Positions 53,201 through 61,071 of a stretch of DNA of 64,000 bases are shown here, in pieces; the first letter of the stretch is position 1, and each line of letters opens with the position of its first letter. The stretch lies in the NCBI RefSeq assembly GCF_051900415.1, contig NZ_JBHZGL010000006.1:1-64000 (forward strand). Reading direction: 5' to 3'. The notes beneath the pieces are model-generated. The model was given only the letters and a program-made list of their open reading frames with translations, did no database searches and had not been told where the DNA came from. The position numbers and the translations under genes were made by a program. The stretch is from Frateuria_A sp051900415. Lineage in GTDB: Bacteria > Pseudomonadota > Gammaproteobacteria > Xanthomonadales > Rhodanobacteraceae.

Positions 53201-53705
53201 CGCGATCAAGAAGATCGACCGCGAAACCCGCCAACGCTTCAAGGAAACCTTCGACAAGGTCAACGCCGGCGTGCAGGAGCTGTTCCCGCGCCTGTTCGGT
53301 GGTGGCCACGCCTATCTGGAACTGACCGGCGACGACCTGCTCAACACCGGCGTGTCGATCATGGCGCGCCCGCCGGGCAAGCGGCCGTCCAACATCTCGC
53401 TGCTCTCCGGCGGTGAGAAGGCGCTGACCGCGGTCTCGCTGGTGTTCGCCATCTTCAATCTGAATCCGGCACCGTTCTGCCTGCTCGACGAGGTCGACGC
53501 GCCGCTGGACGAAGCCAACGTCGGCCGCTTCTCCAACATGGTCCGCGAGATGAGCGAGAAGGTGCAGTTCATCTTCGTCAGCCACAACAAGGCGACGATG
53601 GAAGCGGCCAGCCAGCTCTGCGGCGTGACCATGCGCGAGCCGGGCGTTTCGCGCCTGGTGCAGGTGGACCTGGCCGAAGCGGCTAAACTTGCCGGAGCTG
53701 CGTGA
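50205..53705 (+). CDS. smc: Chromosome segregation protein SMC
   Basis: 1166 aa. N-terminal head with Walker A G-P-N-G-C-G-K-S-N (31-39), long coiled coil, hinge (about 515-640), second coiled coil, and C-terminal head with signature L-L-S-G-G-E-K-A-L-T-A-V-S and Walker B L-L-D-E-V-D-A-P-L-D. It forms the ring-shaped condensin that compacts and segregates DNA, with ScpA/ScpB elsewhere. Stop is 11 bases before zipA, consistent with one operon. Confidence 0.97.
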   Translation: MRLTTIKLAGFKSFVDPTTLHLPTNMTGVVGPNGCGKSNIIDAIRWVMGESAASRLRGDSLTDVIFSGSNARKPVGQATVELIFDNADGTIQGEYAQYAEISVKRQVTRDGQSSYFLNGGRCRRRDITDLFLGTGLGPRSYSIIEQGMISQIIEAHPEELRTHLEEAAGISKYKERRKETESRIKSTRENLDRVKDVRDEVDKQLDHLNRQARAAERWKALKEEQTRKEAELRALEYRALKGQHEGEGQGLSAAEIEIEKQLAGQRQIEAQLESVRERHVGATEHLNEVQAEVYKVGAEIARVEQQVRFNKETAERLQRAQGEAEREHAELSAHIANDREQVETLRMALAEGEPKLETLQQMQDDTSEAARGTETKLADWQQRWDAYTRTAGESSRAAEVERTKLNYLDRQAIDLSKRREALEAEQKATDVAALDAAAEQLHVEHDTQRERVESLGSLLDQHKLTHEKVLDEERQVQSSLNEARQQLQSARGRLSSLEALQHAALGQEESAASGWLASLGLDKARRLGEALQVDAGWESAAETVLAGLLDGVLVDNPLNLAGDFGTLGEADLALLASAEGGQGAEGTLAAKVRGPAAAMQLLAQVHSAETLDEARNRVGSLGEGQSIITRSGEWLAPQWARIRRAQGNQVGVLARERDIRLLTEQIDTLEAQLEESTARLDELRTAKFEAERARDDAQRELYNAHRRQSELAGQLQSHRGKVETARARAEKVAGELSTLIEQLDELQVQTREARARLDESINHMGDLEDQRRELENERRALLEAREEARMNAREAADQAHALALSMESKRSSLASLEQALARLDTQLRQVEARRTEVAEQLAAGSDPIAELEAERQTYLDQRLLVDKQLVDARRALEDCDIEFRKLEQQRHLAEQNLAKLRESLSEKRLAAQALQMRADQLAEAIAASGLELEPLLAELPEQADANQWRTQLGDLAQKIVRLEPVNLAAIQEHAEQSERKTYLDNQIADLTSAMETLEGAIKKIDRETRQRFKETFDKVNAGVQELFPRLFGGGHAYLELTGDDLLNTGVSIMARPPGKRPSNISLLSGGEKALTAVSLVFAIFNLNPAPFCLLDEVDAPLDEANVGRFSNMVREMSEKVQFIFVSHNKATMEAASQLCGVTMREPGVSRLVQVDLAEAAKLAGAA

Positions 53706-53715
53706 GGATCCATCG

Positions 53716-54669
53716 ATGACCGTGCTCGCCTTTGCCTGGAACCCTGCCGTCGGCGTACCGCTGGCGATCGCCGGCGCTATCGTGCTGGTGCTGCTGTGGC
53801 TGTTCGGCCAGCCGAAGAAAGAGCAGGGCAGGCGCCGCGTGCCGACCACCGGGCAGGGCAGTGGCGAACGTCGCGAACCCACGCTGGGCGACGGCGACGC
53901 GGACGACATGCTGCTCGACGACGAGCCGCACGCGCGCCTCGGTGGCGAGGAGCCCATGCCGCAGCAGGGCGAACTGGAGATCGGCCTGCGCCAGGAACTG
54001 GAAAAGCTCGGCGCCACCCTGGCCGGAGAACGCGCCGCGCCGGCCACCAAGCCGTCCGGCCGCGCAGCGTCGATCATCGACGCGCTGCGCGCGCCTTCCG
54101 GCGCTGCCGAAGCCATCGCGCCGGCACCCGTGGCCACGCCTTCAGCAGCGCCTGTTCCAGCCCCGGCGCCCGCACCCAAGGCACCGCCGGCGTCGGACCT
54201 CGGCCGCCGCCCCTCGCAGCTGCCGATGGAACGCATCGTCACGCTGTTCGTCATGGCCCGCGACGGCGGCGTATTCAACGGCGCCGACCTGATCGTCGCG
54301 GCCGAAAAGGCGGGTCTGGAGTACGGCCACCTGGGCATCTATCACCGGCTGGTCGACGGTAAGCGCGAACAGGGCCCGATCTTCAGCGTGGCGAACATGC
54401 TCAAGCCCGGCAACTTCGACCTGACCCGCCTGGACGCCCTGCGCACCCCCGGTCTGAGCTTCTTCATGACGCTCCCGGGCCCGCTGCCCGCGCTGGACGC
54501 CTGGGACGCCATGCTGCCCACCGCGCAACGCCTCGCTGAACTCCTCGACGGCCAGGTCCTGGACGAAGAACGCAACGCCCTCGGTCGCCAGCGCATCGCC
54601 CACATCCGCGACGAACTGCGCGGCTGGGATCGCGATCACGAAGGCCAGGAAATCATCTTCGGCCGCTGA
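53716..54669 (+). CDS. zipA: Cell division protein ZipA
   Basis: 317 aa from ATG 53716. N-terminal membrane anchor (about 12-34), then a charged Pro/Ala-rich linker (40-170), then a C-terminal FtsZ-binding domain (about 180-317: R-I-V-T-L-F-V-M-A-R, G-P-I-F-S-V-A-N-M-L-K-P-G-N-F-D). It tethers FtsZ to the inner membrane. Preceded by smc; the usual downstream partner in many relatives is ligA, which is absent here. Confidence 0.95.
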   Translation: MTVLAFAWNPAVGVPLAIAGAIVLVLLWLFGQPKKEQGRRRVPTTGQGSGERREPTLGDGDADDMLLDDEPHARLGGEEPMPQQGELEIGLRQELEKLGATLAGERAAPATKPSGRAASIIDALRAPSGAAEAIAPAPVATPSAAPVPAPAPAPKAPPASDLGRRPSQLPMERIVTLFVMARDGGVFNGADLIVAAEKAGLEYGHLGIYHRLVDGKREQGPIFSVANMLKPGNFDLTRLDALRTPGLSFFMTLPGPLPALDAWDAMLPTAQRLAELLDGQVLDEERNALGRQRIAHIRDELRGWDRDHEGQEIIFGR

Positions 54670-54689
54670 CAGTCCGCCGGGAACGCCCT

Positions 54690-54735
54690 TGTAGGAGCGC
54701 AACTGTGCGCGACCGCCATGCAACCCGGTCGCGAG
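54690..54735. repeat. Single REP (GTAGGAGCGC type)
   Basis: Short repeat TGTAGGAGCGCAACTGTGCG followed by CGACC. It belongs to the same family as 19804-19867 and 33059-33085 and lies between zipA and the PaiB-like gene. Confidence 0.7.
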
Positions 54736-54771
54736 GTAGCTCTCCCAACTCCTCCGCCCGGATCCGTGGCC

Positions 54772-55407
54772 ATGTACACACCCACCGCCTTCCGCGAAAC
54801 GCGCCTGCCCGAACTGCATGCAGCGATCGACACGATCGCCTTCGCCAGCCTGATCAGCACTACCCCCGACGGCCTCCAGGTCAGCCACATCCCGCTGCTG
54901 TTGGCGCCGGAAGAGGGCAAGTACGGCACGCTCTACGGCCACGTCGCCCGCGCCAACCCCCACGCGCTCTGCAACGGCACGCCGTCGCTGGCGATCTTCC
55001 TCGGCCCTCACGCTTACATCTCCGCCGGCTGGTACCCCGGCAAGCAGACCCACGGCCGGGAAGTGCCGACCTGGAACTACATCGCCATCCACGCCCACGG
55101 CACCCTGGAAACCTTCGACGAGCCGTCCGCCCTGCGCGAACTCCTGCGCAAGCTCACCGACCGTCAGGAGCGTGCGATGCCGCACCCTTGGCACATGGAC
55201 GATGCCCCCGCCGACTACATCCACCAGAACCTCAGAGCCATCTGCGGCCTGCGCCTGCCGATCGAGCGCCTGGAAGGAAAGTGGAAGCTGAGCCAAAACC
55301 GTACAGCAGCCGACCGCGAAGGCGTGCTGACCGGGCTGGGTAGCCTCCAGGCCGAGGCCAGCCACGAGATGGTGCAAGCCATCCGTGCCGCTAACACCAA
55401 GCGCTAG
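54772..55407 (+). CDS. PaiB-like FMN-binding transcriptional regulator
   Basis: 211 aa from ATG 54772 (M-Y-T-P-T-A-F); an upstream in-frame start falls within REP sequence. Flavin-reductase-like split barrel with the PaiB patterns H-I-P-L-L-L, A-R-A-N-P-H and W-Y-P-G-K-Q-T-H-G-R-E-V-P-T-W-N-Y. It is related to a repressor of sporulation/degradative enzymes in Bacillus. Role in this host unknown. Confidence 0.88.
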   Translation: MYTPTAFRETRLPELHAAIDTIAFASLISTTPDGLQVSHIPLLLAPEEGKYGTLYGHVARANPHALCNGTPSLAIFLGPHAYISAGWYPGKQTHGREVPTWNYIAIHAHGTLETFDEPSALRELLRKLTDRQERAMPHPWHMDDAPADYIHQNLRAICGLRLPIERLEGKWKLSQNRTAADREGVLTGLGSLQAEASHEMVQAIRAANTKR

Positions 55408-55602
55408 CTAGTTCGTTTCCAGCGACGCCTTCAGCGCGACGGACAATGCCGCATCGCCGCTCACCAGATCCTTCCAGAGCAGCGTCACACCACGTCGCCG
55501 CCCTTTCTCGGTCAACTTCAAACCTGCAGGGTCGAGTACGAGCGTGTAAGCGACATCTGCAATCACCAGTTCACGCTTCAGGGGCTTGTCGAGCGGTGTC
55601 AT
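55408..55602 (-). CDS. Small conserved-looking protein, unknown
   Basis: 64 aa from ATG 55602 (GGAG upstream). Short strands R-E-L-V-I-A-D-V-A-Y-T-L-V-L-D-P and basic K-L-T-E-K-G-R-R-R-G-V-T-L-L-W follow. No membrane or metal motif is seen. The open frame upstream of this ATG is not credible. Abuts the PaiB-like gene tail to tail. Confidence 0.5.
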   Translation of the reverse strand: MTPLDKPLKRELVIADVAYTLVLDPAGLKLTEKGRRRGVTLLWKDLVSGDAALSVALKASLETN

Positions 55603-56055
55603 GGCGGGCTCCAGTCGGGTTGGTGGCGTTGTGCGGGCGTTTGCATCCTTCCAACCGCATTGTCGCTGGCCCGCGTGTGAACGATCGCCGCACTCATGAT
55701 GGGTTGCGATCAGAGGCGGTCCGACGATGACCTCGGCGATGATTGGATGCGCCATCGTGTTTTCGTCGACCTCGCGCACATCTGAGAAATGCACGGTGTT
55801 GGCTTCGTGCCACGCTACCGGTCAATGGGGTCCATGCCTTCATTACCGCGGCAATCTCCCAGCCCTTGCGGTCGGAGAAGCGTCGCGCCAGTGCGCGACC
55901 GCGGATTGAAACAGCTTGCCGCGTGCTGTCCTTTTGCCGGCAAAGGCGCGCTCTTTGCGAAATCGCGGGCTGATCTATAAATGCGTGAACTATTGGTCAT
56001 CACGAAACGTTGACGAAGCTCCGATCTCCATGTACGTTATTGAGAGGGGAGAATC

Positions 56056-56148
56056 ATGGATGTGAAACCTTTTTGGGGGGATTGGGAGAAAGGGAATTCC
56101 TACTTGAGCCACGCATGCGCTCGAGGCGAGCGCGTACGACGCATATAA
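56056..56148 (+). CDS. Possible small peptide gene (30 aa), may be frameshifted
   Basis: ATG with GAGGGGAG directly upstream encodes M-D-V-K-P-F-W-G-D-W-E-K-G-N-S-Y-L-S, then a short basic tail and TAA. In the +1 frame an open segment starts after a stop at 56105 and runs to a TGA at 56246-56248 (T-H-A-L-E-A-S-A-Y-D-A-Y-K-K-K-A-R and V-T-R-L-Y-V-D-H-M-R-N-L-R); it would continue the reading naturally after a single-base shift near 56110. Either this is a 30-aa peptide, or a pseudogene of about 60 aa. No family recognised. Confidence 0.3.
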   Translation: MDVKPFWGDWEKGNSYLSHACARGERVRRI

Positions 56149-56375
56149 GAAGAAGGCGCGATCCAAGGTCGGGCCAAGAAGCGTCGTCGTAACACGACTG
56201 TACGTTGATCACATGAGAAATCTTCGCGACCGCCATGGCAGTCGTTGAATGGATGTGCGCGTCCTCTCAAGGGGGCGCGTTGGGTTGGATATAGCCCGTA
56301 GTTGTACTTGGCAGCACGCAATCGTTTGTTCGAAATTCTATTGTCCTATGGGCAATTCGTTGTCGTGCCTCCTGC

Positions 56376-56534
56376 ATGCTTCAAAGCTGCGGTCGCGCCG
56401 ACGTCGATCCGGATGCGTGTTATGCGCAATTGTCCGGCGAATTCGAATTGTCTTTGGGGAATGGGAATAAAGCGGATTACAAAGTCGCTCATCTTCGAGC
56501 GGCGTGGGTGAGTGCGTCCTGCATTACCTGGTGA
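56376..56534 (+). CDS. Possible small ORF (52 aa), unknown
   Basis: ATG 56376 to TGA 56534. It encodes M-L-Q-S-C-G-R-A-D-V-D-P-D-A-C-Y-A-Q-L-S and later E-F-E-L-S-L-G-N-G-N-K-A-D-Y-K-V-A-H-L-R. It looks protein-like but no good Shine-Dalgarno precedes it, and the frame stays open upstream to about 56293. It ends in the first unit of the tandem palindrome. Could be a small peptide gene or the tail of a decayed gene. Confidence 0.25.
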   Translation: MLQSCGRADVDPDACYAQLSGEFELSLGNGNKADYKVAHLRAAWVSASCITW

Positions 56535-56560
56535 AGTGCCCGGCGAACATTACCCGGTGA
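56522..56560. promoter_or_regulatory. Tandem imperfect palindromes upstream of the biosynthetic operon
   Basis: CATTACCTGGTGA (56522-56534) and CATTACCCGGTGA (56548-56560), 26 bases apart, each nearly dyad-symmetric (ATTACC-N-GGTGA). They lie 25-64 bases upstream of the first operon ATG, a usual place for an operator. The binding protein is unknown. Confidence 0.55.
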
Positions 56561-56585
56561 TGAAAGACAACGGAATGGATTTTCA

Positions 56586-57338
56586 ATGCAAATGGGTACG
56601 GCGGTTTTCGACAACGTTCAATGGTTGCGCGTGGCGATCTACCTGGTGGTTGGCCCCCTGTTGATCGGGCAGATCTGCTCGTACATGAAGGCCCGGTGTG
56701 CCTGGGCGGGCGACTACACGCGCAAGATCAACCATATCGGCATCATGATCGTGACCGCGCCGATCCTTGCCGTGCTGCCGGATGCGCAGCTACTGCCATC
56801 GGTGCTTGTCGCGAGCGCCATACAGGTCTGTATTTATGCAGTCGCCGCGAACAGCGAGCGGCCGATGCTGCATGCGGTCGCGTTCCATAGCCTGCGGGTG
56901 TCCGACGAGCCACGAAGCCGTCTGTTCTTCCTGCTGCCGATGATCTCCTTCAATGTTGCGCTGGCGGTGTCGGTGCTGCTTTATCCGATGACCTTGGTAA
57001 AGATCGCGTTCTTCACTGTCGCCCTCGGTGATGGGTTGGCGGAACCGGTTGGCTTTCTGCTCGGCAAGGGCAACCGCTTCCAGGTTCGCGACCGGCTGTG
57101 GAACGGAAGCAACACGAAGTCGGTCGCCGGGTGCCTGGCTGTGTTCGTCTTCGCATTCCTGATGGCTCTCGTGTTCTTCGGCATCCAGCAGACGGTATCC
57201 ACGCGTCTTCTGGGGATTTGCGCCGCCTATGCGGCCGTCGCCACCATGCTCGAGGCGTTGTCGCCGCGCGGCCTGGACAACATGGTCCTGATCATCTTTG
57301 CGCCCCTCGCGATGCAGGGGCTGATGGGACTGCTATGA
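56586..57338 (+). CDS. Membrane CTP-dependent lipid kinase/cytidylyltransferase-like protein (dolichol/phytol kinase type)
   Basis: 250 aa with about seven transmembrane helices. R-K-I-N-H-I-G near residue 50 and the motif A-L-G-D-G-L-A-E-P-V-G-F-L-L-G-K (about 145-160) followed by K-S-V-A-G match the dolichol kinase / phytol kinase / CdsA-like group, which phosphorylate or activate polyprenyl or lipid alcohols with CTP. ATG 56586; a second ATG is at 56592. First gene of the rightward operon. Substrate unknown. Confidence 0.65.
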   Translation: MQMGTAVFDNVQWLRVAIYLVVGPLLIGQICSYMKARCAWAGDYTRKINHIGIMIVTAPILAVLPDAQLLPSVLVASAIQVCIYAVAANSERPMLHAVAFHSLRVSDEPRSRLFFLLPMISFNVALAVSVLLYPMTLVKIAFFTVALGDGLAEPVGFLLGKGNRFQVRDRLWNGSNTKSVAGCLAVFVFAFLMALVFFGIQQTVSTRLLGICAAYAAVATMLEALSPRGLDNMVLIIFAPLAMQGLMGLL

Positions 57339-58291
57339 GCAACGGACGTGCCCGGATCGGCACTGACCGTGCCGTGCGAACGCCGTGGTGGACCGAACGC
57401 AGCGCATGGATACACGACATGCTGCTTTCGCTCGATGCCCGCTGGTGTGGGTTGAGGCGCTCCCAACTGGACGGGAGGGACATGCCACTGGCGGGCTATG
57501 TGGCCGGTTCCGAGGGCTCGCCGGCGCTTCTCCTGATCCACGGATTCACCGGGAGCAAGCAGGTTTGGAGCAGGGTGGCCCGGGGCATGCGGTCGAGGTA
57601 CCGCGTGGTTGCGCCGGACTTGCCCGGCCATGGCGACTCTGCGGACGCGCCCGCGTCGGCATGCCGTGCGGAAGACCACGCCGAGCGCCTCGTTTCGATG
57701 CTCGACCGGATGGACATCCGGCGCACTCACATCGTGGGAAGTTCGTTCGGCGGCTTCATCGCGGCACGCATTGCGGCCCTGTACCCATCGCGGGTGGCCT
57801 CCTTGGTGCTCTTCAGTCCGGCAGGTGTCACGTCCCCGAGCCCAAGCGCTTTCGACAGCGCAATTGCCAAGGGAGCGAATCCTTTTCTGGTGGACGACGA
57901 CACAGCGTTCAAGCGCTTCTATGCATCGACCATGTCGAAGCCGCCTCGTGTCCCGCGGCCTGTACTTACTCACACGTCGGCGACCTTCCGCCGCCGGCGC
58001 GCGGCCATAGAACGAATGTATGCGGCCTTCGCCGCCAGCGCTCCGCTGGCGCCCGTGCTTGGGAAGATCGTTGCACCAACCATGCTCGTCTGGGGAAGCG
58101 AGGATCAGGTGATCGACGTCAGCGCGGCGCGTCTTTGGAAGCAGGGTATCGCCAGTTCTCGCCTGGAGCTCTGGGACGGTATCGGCCATCTGCCGATGCT
58201 GGAGGCGCCCCGACGGGTCGTCCGATCCATGCTCGGCTTCCTCGCCTCACAGGAATCCCCCGCTACCCGATGGACAGACCGGACACCATGA
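57335..58291 (+). CDS. Alpha/beta hydrolase
   Basis: 318 aa. Fold markers: oxyanion-hole H-G-F-T-G (69-73), D-L-P-G-H-G (95-100), nucleophile Ser137 in G-S-S-F-G-G, and Asp and His in G-S-E-D-Q-V-I-D and G-I-G-H-L-P-M-L-E. Cap-type sequence in the middle. Start overlaps the upstream stop (ATGA), so coupled. Likely an esterase or lyase acting on an intermediate of the pathway; no signal peptide. Confidence 0.85.
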   Translation: MSNGRARIGTDRAVRTPWWTERSAWIHDMLLSLDARWCGLRRSQLDGRDMPLAGYVAGSEGSPALLLIHGFTGSKQVWSRVARGMRSRYRVVAPDLPGHGDSADAPASACRAEDHAERLVSMLDRMDIRRTHIVGSSFGGFIAARIAALYPSRVASLVLFSPAGVTSPSPSAFDSAIAKGANPFLVDDDTAFKRFYASTMSKPPRVPRPVLTHTSATFRRRRAAIERMYAAFAASAPLAPVLGKIVAPTMLVWGSEDQVIDVSAARLWKQGIASSRLELWDGIGHLPMLEAPRRVVRSMLGFLASQESPATRWTDRTP

Positions 58292-59094
58292 CCGTCATGC
58301 AGCACATTCTCGTCGAGACAACCCTTGAAGGCTTGAGCAGGCAGATGGGCGGCCTGCTCACGGGCGAAACCGCGGCGGTGCTCGTGCGCGGTTCGCTATC
58401 GAACGACCAGTGCGACCGCGTCTATGCCAATTTCGCGTCCAGCCGGGGCGTCTACGAGCGCGGTGATGGCGTTGCGGGGCGCATGGTGGGAACGAATGCG
58501 TTCCTCAAGTCTGCCGATGATGTGGTCGAGGATTACGCGCGTAACAACGGTTTTGCCGAGCTGTTGTTCCGCGGCGCGTCCAACCTCTACCGGAAGTTGT
58601 TCGACTGCGTGGAGGAGGCAGGCTACCGCTTCCGTCATGCCTATATCGATGGCGTGCCCGCTCCCACGCACCGAGCGACCGTATGGACCGACAAGAGTGG
58701 TGACCGGCTCGCGCTGCGGGCCCACACAGACTGGCCACAGGTTCGTCACTCGGGCATGGAATACGGCGACGTGGAACACCCGGTGGCGGTGAACTTTTAC
58801 CCGCGGCATCCGGAACCGGGATCGAGCTACGTGCGGCTTTACGACTTCGTGCCCTCGCGTGACTGGCTCGCTTCGCGCGGAATTCTCGACAGCGGCTATC
58901 CGATCGATATGGACGAGCTGGCGGACGTCGACTACATCGACGTCCATCCGCGGGCAGGCGACATGCTTCTCTTCGCTGCATCGAAAGTGCATGCGGTCTT
59001 CCATGCGCCGCAGAGCGATGAGGATGTCCGGTTGAACATCAACGGGTTCATCGGGTTTTCCCGTACGTCGCGCAAGGTGCTCGCATGGGCATGA
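58288..59094 (+). CDS. 2-oxoglutarate/Fe(II)-dependent oxygenase-like protein
   Basis: 268 aa from ATG 58288 (ATGA overlap). H-T-D in R-A-H-T-D-W-P-Q and the distal part K-V-H-A-V-F-H-A-P and R-L-N-I-N-G-F fit the H-x-D...H and R-x-S/N pattern of 2OG oxygenases. Typical length and double-stranded helix core in the C-terminal half. Likely hydroxylates or desaturates a pathway intermediate. It precedes the ThiF-like gene with a 10-base overlap. Confidence 0.72.
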   Translation: MTVMQHILVETTLEGLSRQMGGLLTGETAAVLVRGSLSNDQCDRVYANFASSRGVYERGDGVAGRMVGTNAFLKSADDVVEDYARNNGFAELLFRGASNLYRKLFDCVEEAGYRFRHAYIDGVPAPTHRATVWTDKSGDRLALRAHTDWPQVRHSGMEYGDVEHPVAVNFYPRHPEPGSSYVRLYDFVPSRDWLASRGILDSGYPIDMDELADVDYIDVHPRAGDMLLFAASKVHAVFHAPQSDEDVRLNINGFIGFSRTSRKVLAWA

Positions 59095-61070
59095 AGACCA
59101 TGCCCGGGCCGGACGAACTGGATGCGTTCGTCGTCCGAAACACCGACGTGATTTCGGCACCAGAGCAGGCCGCCTTACGCGCGACGAGGCTGCTCGTGGC
59201 CGGATGCGGGAGCGTGGGCGGCAGCCTGGTCGAGCCGCTCGTAAGACTCGGTATCGGATCCGTGGTGTTGGCTGATCCGGAAACATTCGACCTCAGCAAT
59301 ATCAACCGACAAGCATGCCTGCTTGCCGACGTCGGGCAATCCAAGGCCGAGGTCCTCGCTCGCCGGGTTGCGGACATCAATCCCTATGTGGATGTGCGGG
59401 TGTTCCCGGCCGGACTGACCGAGGACAACCTCGAAGATGCGTTCGATGGCACGACCGTGGTGTTCGACGCCATCGATGCAGCCTCGTCGCCGTGGGTCAA
59501 GTACCGTGTACATGAACTTGCCAGCGAGCGTCGGATTCCGGTCGTGGCTGGTTTCGATTTCGGCGGCAAGTCCGTGCTGTACGTGTTCGACTACCGGCGA
59601 AAGCGCGCGGCGCCGTTCTATGGACGAGCCAGCGCCGAGGCGCATCGCGAAGGCAGGTTGTCCGAATGCCTGAAGTGGCTTGGGTACACCCATTTTCCGG
59701 CTGATTTTCTGCCGATCATCCAGGACCGGATGATCACCGGTAAGCCTTGGCCCCAGGTTGCTTATTGCGTGTTGGCCATGGGGGCGCTGGGCACGCGCTG
59801 CATGGTCGACCTGGCGATGCAGCGGCGCGTTCCCCATGTGATCACCTTCGATACGCACATGGCGATGCGTACACCGCTCGGGCGTCTCGTTGAACGGCTC
59901 AAGATACCTGGCCGGCTGCTGGGTGCGCTCGCTGCGGCAAGGCGTGCGGCCAAAGCCCGCGCGGCGCGGGCCGAGGTACCGTCGGAAGCCGACGATCAGC
60001 TCGGTACCGATCCCACAATGCGCCTGGTCATTGAGGCTATGGCTCGGGCACCTTCGCCGCACAACTGCCAACCGTGGCGATTCGTTGTCACCGGACCGCG
60101 CGAGATCGCCATCGGCTGGGACGTGTCGCGCGCGCTGGACGCCGTCGATCCGGACGACTTCGCCATTGCCTATGCCATTGGCTGCGCCGTGGAAGCGGCA
60201 GCGACCATAGCTGAAGTGTCGTTCACCCAAACCGGTTCCGGCGACTACCGCGCGCCAGGTTATGTTGCCGGCACGCTCGTCGTGAAAGCGTTGCACACGG
60301 AAGGCCAGGTTCATCGTCGCGGGATACTGGAGAGACGCGCCACCTACCGCGGAGGCATGTACGACGCGCCGAGCGGCGACCAACTTGCGGATCGGCTTGA
60401 TGGCCTGGTGCAGCCACTGCGCGCCCGCGCGGCCATGAGGGAACTACCGCCGGATCTGGTCCGCCGCATGGCACTGGAGGGCGCGCGAGGGCTTTTTGGG
60501 CGGAGCGACTACGTCGACGAACTCTTGCGCCACATCCGCATCGGCCGGAGAGAAGCGGACCGCGATCCCACAGGCTTCACCGCACATTCGCTCAGCCTCG
60601 GCCCCGTGCGCGCCCGGCTGCTTTCGCTGCTCCGGTCCTCGCTTTTGCTCAGGCGCCTGGCGTTCGCGTCCGGGATGGCGAAACTCATGGCGCATACGTC
60701 GACCTCGGCGATCGGCTCGGCGTCCAGATTTGTTCTGGTGACGACCTCGGATTTCAGCCCGGAGGGCAGGGTAGACGTAGGGCGCGCGATCATGCGCGTG
60801 TGGTTGGAGCTCACGCGCCAGGGCCTGGCGTGCCAGCCCATCGATTTTGCCATCTGCACCAACGAGAGCAGGGCACAGATACTGGCCATGTTCAATTTGC
60901 CGTCAACGGAACGGCCCGTGCTGCTGTTCCGCGTGGGCAAGGCCGCATCGACGCAACTTCCGCGTTCGCCACGGTTGCCAGCGCATTCGTTCTGTCATTG
61001 CGTGCCGGAAGACAGAGCCCGGGCTAGCGTGCGTAGCGGCGACGCCATCGCGGCTCCGGCGGAGGTCTGA
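59085..61070 (+). CDS. ThiF/E1-like adenylyltransferase fused to a nitroreductase-like domain
   Basis: 661 aa. N-terminal ThiF/MoeB/E1 domain (about 15-290): nucleotide-binding G-C-G-S-V-G-G (40-46), D-L-S-N-I-N-R-Q and an F-D-A-I-D-A-A stretch. A basic linker (about 285-305) leads to a flavin nitroreductase-like domain (about 310-630) beginning M-A-R-A-P-S-P-H-N-C-Q-P-W-R-F. From memory, actinobacterial proteins annotated MoeY (for example Rv1355c of Mycobacterium tuberculosis) share this order. The E1 catalytic Cys is not evident to me. It likely activates a carboxylate by adenylation and then reduces or oxidises it. Confidence 0.8.
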   Translation: MGMKTMPGPDELDAFVVRNTDVISAPEQAALRATRLLVAGCGSVGGSLVEPLVRLGIGSVVLADPETFDLSNINRQACLLADVGQSKAEVLARRVADINPYVDVRVFPAGLTEDNLEDAFDGTTVVFDAIDAASSPWVKYRVHELASERRIPVVAGFDFGGKSVLYVFDYRRKRAAPFYGRASAEAHREGRLSECLKWLGYTHFPADFLPIIQDRMITGKPWPQVAYCVLAMGALGTRCMVDLAMQRRVPHVITFDTHMAMRTPLGRLVERLKIPGRLLGALAAARRAAKARAARAEVPSEADDQLGTDPTMRLVIEAMARAPSPHNCQPWRFVVTGPREIAIGWDVSRALDAVDPDDFAIAYAIGCAVEAAATIAEVSFTQTGSGDYRAPGYVAGTLVVKALHTEGQVHRRGILERRATYRGGMYDAPSGDQLADRLDGLVQPLRARAAMRELPPDLVRRMALEGARGLFGRSDYVDELLRHIRIGRREADRDPTGFTAHSLSLGPVRARLLSLLRSSLLLRRLAFASGMAKLMAHTSTSAIGSASRFVLVTTSDFSPEGRVDVGRAIMRVWLELTRQGLACQPIDFAICTNESRAQILAMFNLPSTERPVLLFRVGKAASTQLPRSPRLPAHSFCHCVPEDRARASVRSGDAIAAPAEV

Positions 61071-61071
61071 G

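Larger units (their letters stand above)
55603..56585. other. Lower-GC leader region of the right-end operon, no recognised gene
   Basis: About 980 bases with visibly less GC than both neighbours. It holds a partial REP core at 55882-55899 (GTCGCGC-CAGT-GCGCGAC), two unlisted small ORFs (56056-56148 and 56376-56534) and the tandem palindrome at 56522-56560. None of the longer frames read as a known protein. Composition and position suggest it was acquired with, or is a degraded remnant beside, the downstream biosynthetic genes. Confidence 0.6.

Noticed and set aside
51663..54338. 891-residue minus-strand frame under smc and zipA
   Set aside because: Antisense of the coiled coils of SMC; the apparent long frame is a GC-bias effect.
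55815..56003. Minus-strand ORF of 62 residues in the leader region
   Set aside because: It includes a REP core and shows no RBS or coherent protein features.
57385..58287. Upstream extension of the 2OG oxygenase frame over the alpha/beta hydrolase
   Set aside because: The real start is ATG 58288 with the 4-base overlap; the extension is out-of-frame noise of the hydrolase gene.
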